Below, in pieces: positions 24,617 to 33,157 of a stretch of DNA of 38,202 nucleotides; position 1 is the first letter of the stretch, and every line of letters begins with the position of its first letter. The notes beneath the pieces are model-generated. The model did not search any database, was not told the origin of the DNA, and saw nothing but the letters and a program-made list of their open reading frames with translations. The translations under genes were made by a program, and so were the position numbers. The stretch is from CAYQUO01 sp964420835 (GTDB lineage Bacteria > Chloroflexota > Anaerolineae > Anaerolineales > Anaerolineaceae). The stretch lies in the NCBI GenBank assembly GCA_964420835.1, contig CAYQUO010000024.1, forward strand, positions 1 through 38,202. Reading direction: 5' to 3'.

Positions 24617-25723
24617 TTATTCCAGGATGTTTTCGTTCACATAGCGGGTGAGTTCTCCCACGCTCAGGTCGCCAATGCCCAGTTTGTCCACCGTTCGGCC
24701 GCGTTTCCAGTAATCTGTGCGGTGAATGATGCAGGCCAGGCGGATGATGCTGTCCATGCCGCGCACCGAAACCCCAAACCGCTCGCCCAGGGATGCCATC
24801 GGCACCATGCTCATCGGTACATCCTCGAAGATATAGCGATGGTTGAGCGTGTTCGGCGCTTTAATCCCATAGTATCCGGGCTGGTTGTGAATGGCCTCGT
24901 GTAAATCCTCCCCAGTCGTATTATAAGCCAGTTCCAGCCATTCCATGGCCGTGCGGGCGCGGATTCCCAGGGCCGAGGAAACGGTTACCCGCTCCCGGTC
25001 CAATGCTTCCAGCACACGCGCCACCGAGGGGGTCACGCCTTCGATGTAAAATTCATAATCTCCATGGGTGGATTCGATGCGCCCTGCATTTAAAATGGTC
25101 AACGCCGGGTGGAAGATGGCTCCCATGTTATTCAATCCCGTGTGCAGCACGTTGACGCCGTCAATATATTGCGGGTAGGCGGGTCGAATCGCTTCCAGGA
25201 CCTGCCCGGTGCGGGTTGCCGGCAGTGCTGCCAGGGGTACGGCTTCCTTGATCCGGAAGATGTGCGCCTGCGCCGGGCCGTCCGACCGGCTGGCGTAAAT
25301 AAAGGTCTCCGTCTCCGCGATCGTCACATCCGCAGTGCAGCCTTCTTCACGCAGAACCTTGGCGAATTCAATGGCCCCGCAGGTTCTTCCCGGGTGCAGT
25401 AGGATGATCTGTCCGTCCTCCAGGTGTGCAGCCAGGCCCCTGGCAACATCCACGTGTGCCGATGAAGGGACGACCACCATGATCACCTGTGCACTCGGAA
25501 TTGCCTCGCCGTAATCGGAGGTGGCCAGGGCCAGTCGACCAAAACCGCGGGTGGAATCATCGCTGCCTTCCAGGTCGATGCCTCCGCGTTTCTTTAAAAC
25601 CGCAATATGGTCAAAGGTCCTGTTGAATAACGTGACCTTGAAGCCCATCAGGGCCAGGTGGGCTGCCATGGCCTTTCCGCCATGGCCGGCTCCAATGACA
25701 GTGTACTTTTCCGGGGTGCTCAT
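24617..25723 (-). CDS. Opine dehydrogenase (NAD/NADP octopine/nopaline dehydrogenase family)
   Basis: A 368-residue enzyme. Residues 8-30 form the Rossmann loop VIGAGHGGKAMA; the C-terminal catalytic domain has NNMGAIFHP with the catalytic His205 and then EGVTPSVARVLEALDRER. Opine dehydrogenases reversibly join an amino acid with a 2-oxo acid such as pyruvate using NAD(P)H to give N-(carboxyalkyl) amino acids, or split them in the other direction. AAAGGAG lies in the last codons of the preceding gene, and only 3 bp separate the two, so it is co-expressed with the cobalamin protein. Substrates cannot be read from sequence. Confidence 0.9.
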   Translation of the reverse strand: MSTPEKYTVIGAGHGGKAMAAHLALMGFKVTLFNRTFDHIAVLKKRGGIDLEGSDDSTRGFGRLALATSDYGEAIPSAQVIMVVVPSSAHVDVARGLAAHLEDGQIILLHPGRTCGAIEFAKVLREEGCTADVTIAETETFIYASRSDGPAQAHIFRIKEAVPLAALPATRTGQVLEAIRPAYPQYIDGVNVLHTGLNNMGAIFHPALTILNAGRIESTHGDYEFYIEGVTPSVARVLEALDRERVTVSSALGIRARTAMEWLELAYNTTGEDLHEAIHNQPGYYGIKAPNTLNHRYIFEDVPMSMVPMASLGERFGVSVRGMDSIIRLACIIHRTDYWKRGRTVDKLGIGDLSVGELTRYVNENILE

Positions 25724-25726
25724 CTC

Positions 25727-27397
25727 TCACTCCTTTCGAAGTAATCCAATCCTTTGCTTTTCGCTCAGTGGCTTATGGTCTTCATCGACCGCCAGGCATT
25801 TTCCCTGGATGATCTCTGTGCGAACAGTACCTCTTCCAAACCGGTTGTTCTTCAACTGCGGTGCGTCCATGACCCCGGTGGTTACAGCCCTGGCAAGCGT
25901 CTGTGCATCCGTCCACGGGTCGTCCGTGCCCGGGTCGGCCAGGTCGCCAATGGCCCCAAGGGTGACCGCGCATTCGGCGATCAGTTCCTGTTTTCGCGCC
26001 TGCACTTCCGGGTCATGGGTGGGGTCTGGGGCGCCGTGGATGGCATTTTCGATTGCCCGGCGGGCGATGCCCGCTGCGGCAATCACATCCTCGGGCGTTG
26101 CAGCGTGGTCTGCCTCCGTATGCCCAACGATGTGGATGATCTGCGGCATCAGGCCCATTTGCAGGTAGATGCTGGCGGCCAGGTGCCCTCGTGCCGCTTC
26201 GGCATCCAGCGGGTAGGAGAGCAATCCCGTGCGGGTTTGCTTCAGGATATGAAAACCCCCGCTTTCCTGGCCTTCCCGGTGTTGCTGTTCGGGTTTGGTG
26301 GCCAGCGTGGAGATCATCTCCAGCACGGCCAGCATCTTCGCCAGGTCCATGGCATCGGAGAGACCCGGTGGGCTGTTGAACATCAACTGGGCAATGTAAT
26401 CGTGCACACCAAACTTTTTGGCGTTATAGGCCGCCAGGAAGGCCGAGGTGACCGATACAACATCGGGCGCATCCCGCATTCCCCAGTGGTGCGGTTCATT
26501 CAACTCCACCGGGATGCCATGCTGCCCGTAAAAGGCCATCACCTGCTGGTGTTCTTGGATCGAACCCGCCAGGTCCCAGGGCCCGCGACCATCCATCTGG
26601 TTGAACCAAAAGAGCGGTATGGCGCACCAGGCGATGTGAATGGTATCGATGTACATCTCCGCCAGGCGGATGAAATCATCCGTGCCGGAATAGGTGCGCA
26701 GCAGGGGGAAGTTCCCGCAGCGGCTGGCCGCATACAGGTCGCGGTAATCCTTGGGGCTGCGCACAGGCACACCGCCGGCTCCCTTGCGGCGTGGGTCCTG
26801 CCGTTCCGGGTGAAAGAAATTCTCCTGGGCGTCCTGGTCGATCCCCAGCGAGATCACATCGAGGGCTTTGGCCTCGGCGATCTGCCGCACTCCCTCCAGG
26901 GTGGCTTCCATCGTCGGCAGGCCGAAATGGTGCCGCAGGATCGGGTAGGGCGCCTTCCAGTGGATCCGCTCGACTGTTGTTTGTGGGTATCGTACTTCAG
27001 GAGCGTATTCCCCCGCCTCCCCCTTCAGAAAGGCCAGCACCTCCTCCTGCAGCTGGCTGCCGTCAAAGATGCCTTCAAAAAAGCCCAGTTTGCCGGCCCG
27101 TTCTGCGATTGGCGGTGTTCCGCCAAAGGCGAAATGAACACCGGAAGCGTGCAGGTCTGCGGCTTCTTCGGCAAATTCACCCAGGAGCCGTTCGCCGGTT
27201 TCCGGTGTCAGCCGGTACGAAACCCCCACCAGCGACGCGCTTTCGCGCCTGGCAGCAGCCAGGACTTCCCGGATGGGGACCGCCGGGCCAAGAAAAATGG
27301 TTTTCCAGCCGGCTGCTTCCGCCAGGCGCAGGAAATTGGTGACACCCGCCACATGGACACATTCCCCCAGCGCAGCCGCAACAACCGTCTTCTTCAT
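25727..27397 (-). CDS. Cobalamin-binding, mutase-like protein
   Basis: About 556 residues. The N-terminal about 120 residues fit a B12-binding Rossmann domain: GECVHVAG stands where DxHxxG is expected (His and Gly kept, Asp replaced) and is followed by AAGWKTIFLG. The rest resembles the TIM-barrel part of cobalamin-dependent carbon-skeleton or amino mutases, with DVISLGIDQDAQENFF, a GGVPVRS segment and a TEADHAATPEDVI stretch near the C-terminus. I cannot name a characterised homologue. The start is the ATG with AAGGAGAG 7 bases upstream, not the upstream codon at 27493. It leads a two-gene operon with an opine dehydrogenase, suggesting both act on one amino acid derivative. Confidence 0.75.
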   Translation of the reverse strand: MKKTVVAAALGECVHVAGVTNFLRLAEAAGWKTIFLGPAVPIREVLAAARRESASLVGVSYRLTPETGERLLGEFAEEAADLHASGVHFAFGGTPPIAERAGKLGFFEGIFDGSQLQEEVLAFLKGEAGEYAPEVRYPQTTVERIHWKAPYPILRHHFGLPTMEATLEGVRQIAEAKALDVISLGIDQDAQENFFHPERQDPRRKGAGGVPVRSPKDYRDLYAASRCGNFPLLRTYSGTDDFIRLAEMYIDTIHIAWCAIPLFWFNQMDGRGPWDLAGSIQEHQQVMAFYGQHGIPVELNEPHHWGMRDAPDVVSVTSAFLAAYNAKKFGVHDYIAQLMFNSPPGLSDAMDLAKMLAVLEMISTLATKPEQQHREGQESGGFHILKQTRTGLLSYPLDAEAARGHLAASIYLQMGLMPQIIHIVGHTEADHAATPEDVIAAAGIARRAIENAIHGAPDPTHDPEVQARKQELIAECAVTLGAIGDLADPGTDDPWTDAQTLARAVTTGVMDAPQLKNNRFGRGTVRTEIIQGKCLAVDEDHKPLSEKQRIGLLRKE

Positions 27398-27818
27398 GGT
27401 CGCTCTCCTTTCATGGGCCTTTTCGGTGCCGACCCGGTAACCCCGCGGAAAGCAGGCAGGGGCAAAAATTACAGGCGCTGCCAGGCGCGCCACAGGCAGT
27501 TCATTTTAGGCCGGTCAGCACTGTGGTGCAGGAATTCCATCACTCTTTGCCCATGTCCATGATAACAGGCAGCAGCGTGAAGGTAAAGGGAATAATTTTC
27601 ACCCTGGCCGAGGTGCTGCCTTTGGTATCAACCGGATGTTGAAGGTCTGTCTTGAGAAGGGCCGCGATATGCCCATCCATGAGGGGTGGGCACAGGTGCA
27701 ATTAGCATCTTGTTCCGTAAGGGCGGGGTGTTATAGTGCGTTCTGCATATCCGGGCAATGATCCATGTTCCAGGGCCCCCGCCATTGGTGGTTCCCGGAA
27801 GGCGCGCTCATTAACTGT
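27398..27818. other. 421-bp intergenic region, no gene seen
   Basis: The stretch lies between the phaR stop and the start of the cobalamin protein gene, both on the minus strand. I looked for a cobalamin riboswitch upstream of the latter and saw no B12-box-like sequence. No convincing promoter, terminator or small gene is visible. Confidence 0.4.
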
Positions 27819-28337
27819 CTACGAAGAACCTTTCTCTTCAATCAACGCGGCGATCTGCTCCTCCAGCCGGGTTACCTGCTCCTGCAGGCGTTCGATGTCC
27901 TCCAACCCAACCTCCGGCGCCGGCTCCACTTGCACAAGGCCGGGGTCAAGCAGCAATGCCGCCAGCCTCTCCTCTTCGGCGGGGGTGATGTCTCCCCGTT
28001 CCGTCAGGCGTTTCAGCCGTTGCCGGATTCCATCGTCAACGTACTGGCAGGGGTCCAGCAGCGCCTGGACACCCTGTCTCAGGCTGCTGATCGCCGTCTC
28101 GCCGCCGCGCAGCAGCCTGTCAAGTGCCAGGCCGGGGAGCATGCCGCCGATGCGCCGCTCCTGTTCAAAGATGACCTGCAACAGTGTGGTGGTTGTAATG
28201 TCGGCGCCTGTTTCGTGGGCCTGCACCGTAACCTCCTCGCCCCGGCGCACCATGTCGGCGATGTCGTCCAGTGTCACGTACCGGCGCGTCTCGGTGTCGT
28301 ACAGTTTGCGGTTGGCGTAGCGCTTGATGAGCGGCAT
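27819..28337 (-). CDS. phaR: Polyhydroxyalkanoate synthesis regulator PhaR-like protein
   Basis: A 172-residue protein whose first about 60 residues match the PHB/PHA accumulation regulator DNA-binding domain (IKRYANRKLYDTETRRYVTLDDIA), followed by a short PHB_acc-type middle part and a C-terminal coiled coil (about 140-170). PhaR represses phasin genes and binds both DNA and polymer granules. The start overlaps the stop of the phasin-like gene by one base (TGATG), so the pair is translationally coupled. No PHA synthase is in the window. Some relatives in bacteria without PHA act in other processes. Confidence 0.88.
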   Translation of the reverse strand: MPLIKRYANRKLYDTETRRYVTLDDIADMVRRGEEVTVQAHETGADITTTTLLQVIFEQERRIGGMLPGLALDRLLRGGETAISSLRQGVQALLDPCQYVDDGIRQRLKRLTERGDITPAEEERLAALLLDPGLVQVEPAPEVGLEDIERLQEQVTRLEEQIAALIEEKGSS

Positions 28338-28660
28338 CAGGCTTGTTTCAGTTCCTCCAGTTTCCGGGCCAGGTCAGCCAGCCGTGTGCTGAGGGCCTCG
28401 ATGTCCGCCTTGGTGGCATATCCGCCTTTGCCTTCCCGCCCGGCCCGGTGTTCCTGGATGATCTTCTCGCGCTTGTCAAGCAACTCCTGCACCAGTTTAC
28501 GGGCATCCTTCTCGGCCACCTCTCCACGCTCCACCAGACCGTTCACAAAGCGCTCCAGTTCGTCCTGCGCCAAAACGGCAGCCCCAATGGAGGCCAGCAG
28601 CACCTTGCGCATCAGGGAGAAACCGGGGGTGGATTCCTTTTTCTCTTTTGTCTCGTCCAT
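28337..28660 (-). CDS. Phasin-like granule-associated protein
   Basis: A 107-residue, charged, mostly helical protein. Residues 18-40 (LLASIGAAVLAQDELERFV) form the amphipathic helix typical of PhaF/PhaI-type phasins, followed by ERGEVAEKDARKLV, a basic stretch, and a C-terminal heptad-like region. Phasins coat polymer granules. It is the first gene of a two-gene unit with phaR and lies just below the tandem operators and promoter described at 28705-28756. Confidence 0.78.
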   Translation of the reverse strand: MDETKEKKESTPGFSLMRKVLLASIGAAVLAQDELERFVNGLVERGEVAEKDARKLVQELLDKREKIIQEHRAGREGKGGYATKADIEALSTRLADLARKLEELKQA

Positions 28661-28704
28661 TTCTCATCCTTTCCGCAGCCAGCGCCTTTGGGCCGCCCCA
28701 AAGC

Positions 28705-28747
28705 ATAACGCGCTGCGTCATACTAATAGGATAACGCAACGCGTCAT
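28705..28747 (-). promoter_or_regulatory. Tandem 17-bp operators in the phasin-phaR promoter
   Basis: Two copies, ATAACGCgctGCGTCAT (28705-28721) and ATAACGCaacGCGTCAT (28731-28747), match at all 14 arm positions and differ only in the 3-base centre. Each is an imperfect inverted repeat (ACGC/GCGT arms extended by TA/TC). One sits in the -35/-10 spacer and one from the -10 over the expected start site, 26 bp centre to centre. This is the arrangement of a repressor; PhaR autoregulation is the simplest idea, a TetR-type protein the alternative. Confidence 0.72.
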
Positions 28748-28756
28748 GAAAGTCAA
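28728..28756 (-). promoter_or_regulatory. Sigma70-type promoter of the phasin-phaR operon
   Basis: On the minus strand TTGACT (28751-28756) and TATCCT (28728-28733) are spaced by exactly 17 bases, about 70 bases upstream of the phasin start codon. The upstream palindromic site lies in the spacer. Confidence 0.7.
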
Positions 28757-28801
28757 GAGGCGATTGCCGGTTTTCCCACAGCCACTTCGGCGCCAGGTTT
28801 T

Positions 28802-29158
28802 CTAACCGTCCTGTTCATCCCTCCCTTCGGCGGTTTCTGCCGCCAGCCAGTTCAGGTAGGCGGCCGAGCCGCCCGCCAGGGGAATTGCCAGGATCTCCGG
28901 CACCTCGTATGGGTGTAGAGAATGCACCCGCGCATCGAGTTTCTCCATGCATGATTGGCGGGTCTTGCATACCAGCAGCACCTCGCTGTCCTGGCTGATC
29001 TGCCCTTTCCATCGATAGATGGAGGTGACTCCGGGGACGATGTTTACACAGGCGGCCAGCCGTTCATCCACCAGCCGCCTGGCGATGCTCTGTCCCGCCT
29101 CCATCGAGGGTGCGGTCACCAGAACGATCAGAAAGGCTTCCTTACTGTTCCTGCTCAT
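28802..29158 (-). CDS. cutA: CutA1-like divalent-cation tolerance protein
   Basis: A 118-residue trimeric-type protein. VTAPSMEAGQSIARRLVDERLAACVNI and the YRWKGQI segment, then HPYEVPEILAIP, are the standard CutA1 blocks. The family is linked to copper tolerance in E. coli, but its biochemical role is unsettled. I use the ATG giving MSRNSKEAFL, preceded by AAGGAGG, not the upstream in-frame codon that adds 31 unconserved residues. It lies between the promoter region of the phasin gene and the DDAH-type gene, both on the same strand. Confidence 0.92.
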   Translation of the reverse strand: MSRNSKEAFLIVLVTAPSMEAGQSIARRLVDERLAACVNIVPGVTSIYRWKGQISQDSEVLLVCKTRQSCMEKLDARVHSLHPYEVPEILAIPLAGGSAAYLNWLAAETAEGRDEQDG

Positions 29159-29264
29159 TAAAGCCTCCTTGGGGTGTTCTAATTTACACAAACCTCTTCC
29201 CCCTCCTATGCCTTTTTTCCCTGAATCACACACCCATGCCGGGGCTGGCACAGGCTGAAGGCTC

Positions 29265-30044
29265 TCATGAAAAGACCCTGAACACGATCGAGCAGCACGT
29301 CACCGCCCCTTCGGCCTTGGCCACCTCGGTCGCTGGCACCAGCGTCAGGTCCACCCCGGCCTTCTGCAGGCGTTCCTGCGTGCGGGGGTAATGCTGAGGA
29401 TATACCGCCCCGCCCCCCGGCAGCAGCAGGAGGTTGGCTGCCCCCGGCTCAGCCGGATCCACCTCGATGAACTCCCACCCCGGGAATTCCTGTTTCTCCA
29501 CCCACTGCGGGTTCACCAGCAGCAGTCCTGGCCCGGCTTGTGTGACGGCGCTCTTCAGGTGCAGGCAGCCGTTCACCGGAACCCTCCGCACCCGGTAGCC
29601 ATGGCGTTCCAAGATCATCCGCAGTTGCTCCACCGCCGCTGCATTGCTGCGGGTGCTCAACCCCACCAGCACCTCCCGCCCAAGCACCAGGATGTCCCCG
29701 CCATCGGCGGTGGCCGGCGCCTCCAGCCGCCGAATCTCCCGCCAGGGCTGCAGTGCCTGCTCCACGGCAGCCATCTCGCCCCTGCGGCTTTTCGCACCCG
29801 GCCGCAGCATCACCGCCAGTTCGTCCAGCACCAGGGCAGTGTCCTCCACGAAGACCGCATCCGGCAGATCCGGCTCCTCCGGCAGGCGGATCACCTGTAC
29901 CCCCAACCCCTCCAGCGCCTCCTCGTATTGCCGGTGTTGCTCCCGGGCTAGTTCCAAATCAATCGGCTGGCGGTCAATGTGTGTGATCTCGCACTCGTTG
30001 AACCTCCGGCTCACCTTGCGGGTGATGGCGATGGTTTGCTTCAT
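29265..30044 (-). CDS. Dimethylarginine dimethylaminohydrolase-like enzyme (DDAH)
   Basis: A 259-residue member of the same superfamily as the gene at 14.9 kb but of the shorter DDAH type. DAVFVEDTAL and RPGAKSRRGE are the N-terminal substrate blocks, GGDILVLG carries an acidic ligand, CLHLKSAVT the catalytic His, and TCCSIVF near the end the nucleophilic Cys. DDAH turns N-omega-methylarginines into citrulline plus methylamines; other guanidino substrates are possible. AAAGG precedes the ATG. It is divergent from the UDG-like gene. Confidence 0.9.
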   Translation of the reverse strand: MKQTIAITRKVSRRFNECEITHIDRQPIDLELAREQHRQYEEALEGLGVQVIRLPEEPDLPDAVFVEDTALVLDELAVMLRPGAKSRRGEMAAVEQALQPWREIRRLEAPATADGGDILVLGREVLVGLSTRSNAAAVEQLRMILERHGYRVRRVPVNGCLHLKSAVTQAGPGLLLVNPQWVEKQEFPGWEFIEVDPAEPGAANLLLLPGGGAVYPQHYPRTQERLQKAGVDLTLVPATEVAKAEGAVTCCSIVFRVFS

Positions 30045-30167
30045 GATCGGCCTTTCTCAAAATGGATTGACTGTTCTCCTCATGATATCCTATCATGCAA
30101 TGTAAAAATATACTCCTTATATCCATTCCGGAAAAAAGGTGTACGATAGGGATGGAAGGAGGCTGCC

Positions 30168-30782
30168 ATGAAAGTTTGCGATTCTATCCGCTGTGAGCAT
30201 TTCCCCTGTGCCGGTGTCGACCATGCAGCCTATTGCACCCCATCGATCGATATCGACCCCGCAGCCGTCCGCCTCATCCTCCTCTCCGAAGCCGCCGCCC
30301 CGGGCCCCGGTGACGGCTACTATGCCCCTGGCAACCCGCTCTTCGCCCGCACCACCCTGCTGGCCTTCGAGGATGCCGGCTTCCCTGCAAGGTCCATCGA
30401 AGAGCTGGTGGATCGGGGCATCTACCTCACAACGGCCGTCAAATGCGCCAAAACCGCCTACGCCGTCCCTCGACCGGCCATTGAGGAATGCTCACGCCTG
30501 CTCGAGAAGGAACTGGCCCTCTTTCCCAAAGTAAACGCCTTCCTCCTGATAGGCGACGTTGCCATCCAGGCTGTCAACCTCATCGCCCGCCGGGCCGGCG
30601 AACCACGCCCCATCCCTGCCGGCTCCACCTATAAGATCCGCGGCGGCAACTTCCGCTTCAGCGGTTTCCCCGTTTTTCCCTCCTATCTGCAAGCCGGGCC
30701 GGCTTTCTTCATCGAAAAAAGCAAGCGCCGCATGATCGCTGAGGATATTGCCGCCGCCCTGCAGGCTGCCGGCATCCACTGA
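30168..30782 (+). CDS. Uracil-DNA glycosylase superfamily protein
   Basis: A 204-residue protein with the UDG-fold core: LILLSEAAAP (motif A position), PLFARTTLLAFEDAG, GIYLTTAVKC, LLIGDVAIQAV and a C-terminal VFPSYLQAGPAFFIEKSKRRM, where FPSYL takes the place of the HPS loop. The N-terminus has cysteines at 4, 9, 14 and 23 that could bind an iron-sulfur cluster as in family 4 UDGs, though their spacing is not the usual one. Catalytic activity on uracil is unproven for this branch. AAGGAGG precedes the ATG. Single gene on the plus strand. Confidence 0.75.
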   Translation: MKVCDSIRCEHFPCAGVDHAAYCTPSIDIDPAAVRLILLSEAAAPGPGDGYYAPGNPLFARTTLLAFEDAGFPARSIEELVDRGIYLTTAVKCAKTAYAVPRPAIEECSRLLEKELALFPKVNAFLLIGDVAIQAVNLIARRAGEPRPIPAGSTYKIRGGNFRFSGFPVFPSYLQAGPAFFIEKSKRRMIAEDIAAALQAAGIH

Positions 30783-30913
30783 CCCCCTGCCCGACGCACC
30801 TTCAGTCCTCCGCAGGTTGGCCCCCGGCAGGAATGCCCCCGGGCGGGCTCCATCCGGGTTATACTCAATCCAGGCAGGTTCAGCGCCATAATTTTCACAC
30901 CAGGAGGCATCCC

Positions 30914-31372
30914 ATGAAAGCAACCATCCTCGCCGGCATCATCGGAGCAGTGGTCACCGGCCTGGCCATCGGCACCCAGTCCACCCTCAGCAGCCGTCTG
31001 GGCAGCCTGGTAGGCGCCCTGCGCACCACCGTGATGACCAACCTCACCGGCGGCGTGGTCGGCCTTACCCTGCTCCTGGCCCTGCTGGCGTTGCGCGGTG
31101 CAGCCTGGTGGCAGGTACCCGGCACGGCGGTCACCTATGCCCTCATCAGCGGCACCCTGGGTGTCTTCATTATCCTGGGGGTTTCCTTTTCCCTCTCTGC
31201 CACCGGCGTCACCGCCGGCATCGCTGCTCTCATCTTTGGCCAAATGATCATCTCCACCATCGCCGACACCACCGGTTGGGGCGGTGTGAAACCCATTCCG
31301 CTCAGCCTCTCGCGGGTGGCAGGCCTGGTCCTGCTGCTGGTAGCCGTCATGCTCCTTCTGCCGCGCCGCTGA
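30914..31372 (+). CDS. YdcZ/DUF606-type small membrane transporter-like protein
   Basis: A 152-residue protein with five hydrophobic helices of the drug/metabolite transporter half-domain kind (DUF606/YdcZ). AIGTQSTLSSRLG near the start and GQMIISTIADTTGWGG in the middle are family features. Such short proteins probably dimerise to form a transporter; substrates are unknown. I place the start at the ATG with GGAGG upstream, giving MKATILAG. It lies 131 bp after the UDG-like gene and is convergent with the LarA homologue. Confidence 0.85.
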   Translation: MKATILAGIIGAVVTGLAIGTQSTLSSRLGSLVGALRTTVMTNLTGGVVGLTLLLALLALRGAAWWQVPGTAVTYALISGTLGVFIILGVSFSLSATGVTAGIAALIFGQMIISTIADTTGWGGVKPIPLSLSRVAGLVLLLVAVMLLLPRR

Positions 31373-31583
31373 GCACTGCTGACAACACCCCAGCCGGCAG
31401 GAATTCTCCCGTCATGTGATCCGAATCGCTCGCCGCTATGGCCCCCGTCCATTCCCACCCGGGCAGCCTGCCTGTTATGGATGGTTGCGTACTGTTGGAA
31501 TCCGGATCTTTCAAGCGTAAGACCATCCGTTTCCAGTCGGCGAAACGCTGTGTAATATGGGGATATCACGCTGATACAACGGA

Positions 31584-32855
31584 TCAGGAGGGCTGCACGG
31601 AAGCGATGGTTTGTGGCCCTTCCGGCAGGGCGCAAATGCGCGGGCCGTAGCGCTTCACCAGCCCAGGCAGGTCCGCTTCGATATCCTTGCAGGGGATGAG
31701 CAGCGCCGAGCGGATCTCCGCCTCGGTCAGGCCCTCACTGAACAGGTATACATCCGCCTTTTGTTGAATGACCGCCTGGATCTGTACGTTCCACTGGTCG
31801 GGCGCTGAAAAACCAGGGCTGAACAACTTCTCCAGGGCTTGCTCCGGTGATTTTACCTGCGCTAAAAAATTGGCATAGCCGGAACCGGAAGGCAGTCCTT
31901 CGCTGCAGGCGGCAGCCATCAGGATGGCACCTCCCGGGCGAACGATGCGCGCCGCTGCGCTGATGCCCTTGACCCCCTGGTACAGGTTCAGGTCCAGTGG
32001 GTACCCCGAATTGGTGGTCAGCACGATGTCAAAGGGTTCAGGTACGGAAACCATGGCAGTCTGGTGGACAAAATCAACCCCTTCCTGGTGGGCGGCGCGC
32101 AGATCACCGGCAAAAACTCCAGTGATCTGCCGGGCGGCGTTCAACGTAACGTTGAGAATGAACAACCTCGGCACCATCAGGGCGATTTCGAGCATTTCCT
32201 CCCAAATGGGGTTGCCCTGGGTGATGCCAAAAGTGGCTTTGGGGTGACCAATCATCGTGGCATTGTGGTTGCTCTCAACACTTTCAAAACCGGCCAGCGC
32301 CGGTAAAATGCCCTTGGGGCCGCCGCTAAACCCGGCGAAGAGATGTGGCTCAATAAATCCGGTCAGGATGACAAGGTCCGCCACAAGAAGCAGGTTGTTC
32401 AGGCGGGCAGGGTTCCCCCGCGAGGTTACGCCCACCGGCACCAGGATCTCATCGTTGAACGCATCATGTTGCAGGCAGGTGTAATTTTCCACAATGTAAT
32501 CACCAAGCATCGTGCGCAGTTCAGCATCGGTTTGCGGCCGGTGGGTTCCCAGCCCGTTGAGGAGGGTGATATTCTCCCGCTGGACGCCCAATATCTCCAA
32601 CTCCTCCAGGAGGGTCGGCAGAATACGGTCATTGGGGGTTGCCCGGGTGATATCACTGTGGGTAACCAGCACTTTTGAATTTGGCGTTACCATCTTGGCC
32701 AGGGGCGGAGAACCGATGGGGTTTTGCAGGGCTTCCCGGATCGCTTCGGTTTCCTCCTCCAAGCCCAGGATCTGGCCTGGCATAATGACCTCAGCACTGT
32801 CGGGTAAATGAACCTCCAAACCATCCCTGCCGTAAGCGAGCCTGACTTGTTTCAT
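31584..32855 (-). CDS. Nickel-dependent lactate racemase homologue (LarA family, DUF2088)
   Basis: A 423-residue LarA-type protein. The residues that hold the nickel-pincer cofactor and substrate in Lactobacillus LarA are all present: His in GTHRP, His in EPHLFAGFSGG, the cofactor-linked Lys in GGPKGILP, His in ESNHN and Lys in YQGVKGISAA. LarA interconverts D- and L-lactate; many homologues act on other 2-hydroxy acids. The start is the ATG with GGAGG 6 bases upstream, not the GTG two codons before it. The cofactor makers LarB, LarC and LarE are not in the window. It is divergent from the aldo/keto reductase. Confidence 0.88.
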   Translation of the reverse strand: MKQVRLAYGRDGLEVHLPDSAEVIMPGQILGLEEETEAIREALQNPIGSPPLAKMVTPNSKVLVTHSDITRATPNDRILPTLLEELEILGVQRENITLLNGLGTHRPQTDAELRTMLGDYIVENYTCLQHDAFNDEILVPVGVTSRGNPARLNNLLLVADLVILTGFIEPHLFAGFSGGPKGILPALAGFESVESNHNATMIGHPKATFGITQGNPIWEEMLEIALMVPRLFILNVTLNAARQITGVFAGDLRAAHQEGVDFVHQTAMVSVPEPFDIVLTTNSGYPLDLNLYQGVKGISAAARIVRPGGAILMAAACSEGLPSGSGYANFLAQVKSPEQALEKLFSPGFSAPDQWNVQIQAVIQQKADVYLFSEGLTEAEIRSALLIPCKDIEADLPGLVKRYGPRICALPEGPQTIASVQPS

Positions 32856-33157
32856 GATCACCTCCGAGGTAGAATAATATTAGCAAGATACAAATTCTGT
32901 GTCAAATGGAAACCGCGGGCCGAAAAGAAACTCAGGGCCCGTGTCATCCTTCTGTTGCGGTAGCGAATGGATGAATTCCGGCTTCGGTCGTCCTGGTTGA
33001 AACCGATCCTTGGTCATGTGGTTATACTTGCCGAAAATAACATCTTCAGGGACTGGATTCATCCGGATCGTGGAACACCGTTTTCATTCCATTGGAACTG
33101 AAAAACCTCTGCAGGGATCGAGGGTGAAAAAGACCATTTAAGGAAAGGAGATCGATT
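32856..33157. other. 302-bp intergenic region between divergent genes
   Basis: It must hold the promoters of the LarA homologue (minus) and the aldo/keto reductase (plus). I see no confident promoter pair, repeat or small gene here. Confidence 0.3.

Noticed and set aside
27398..27600. Cobalamin riboswitch upstream of the B12-binding protein gene
   Set aside because: I read the minus strand here and found no B12-box-like sequence or the expected conserved helices; covariance-model search would be needed to reopen the idea.
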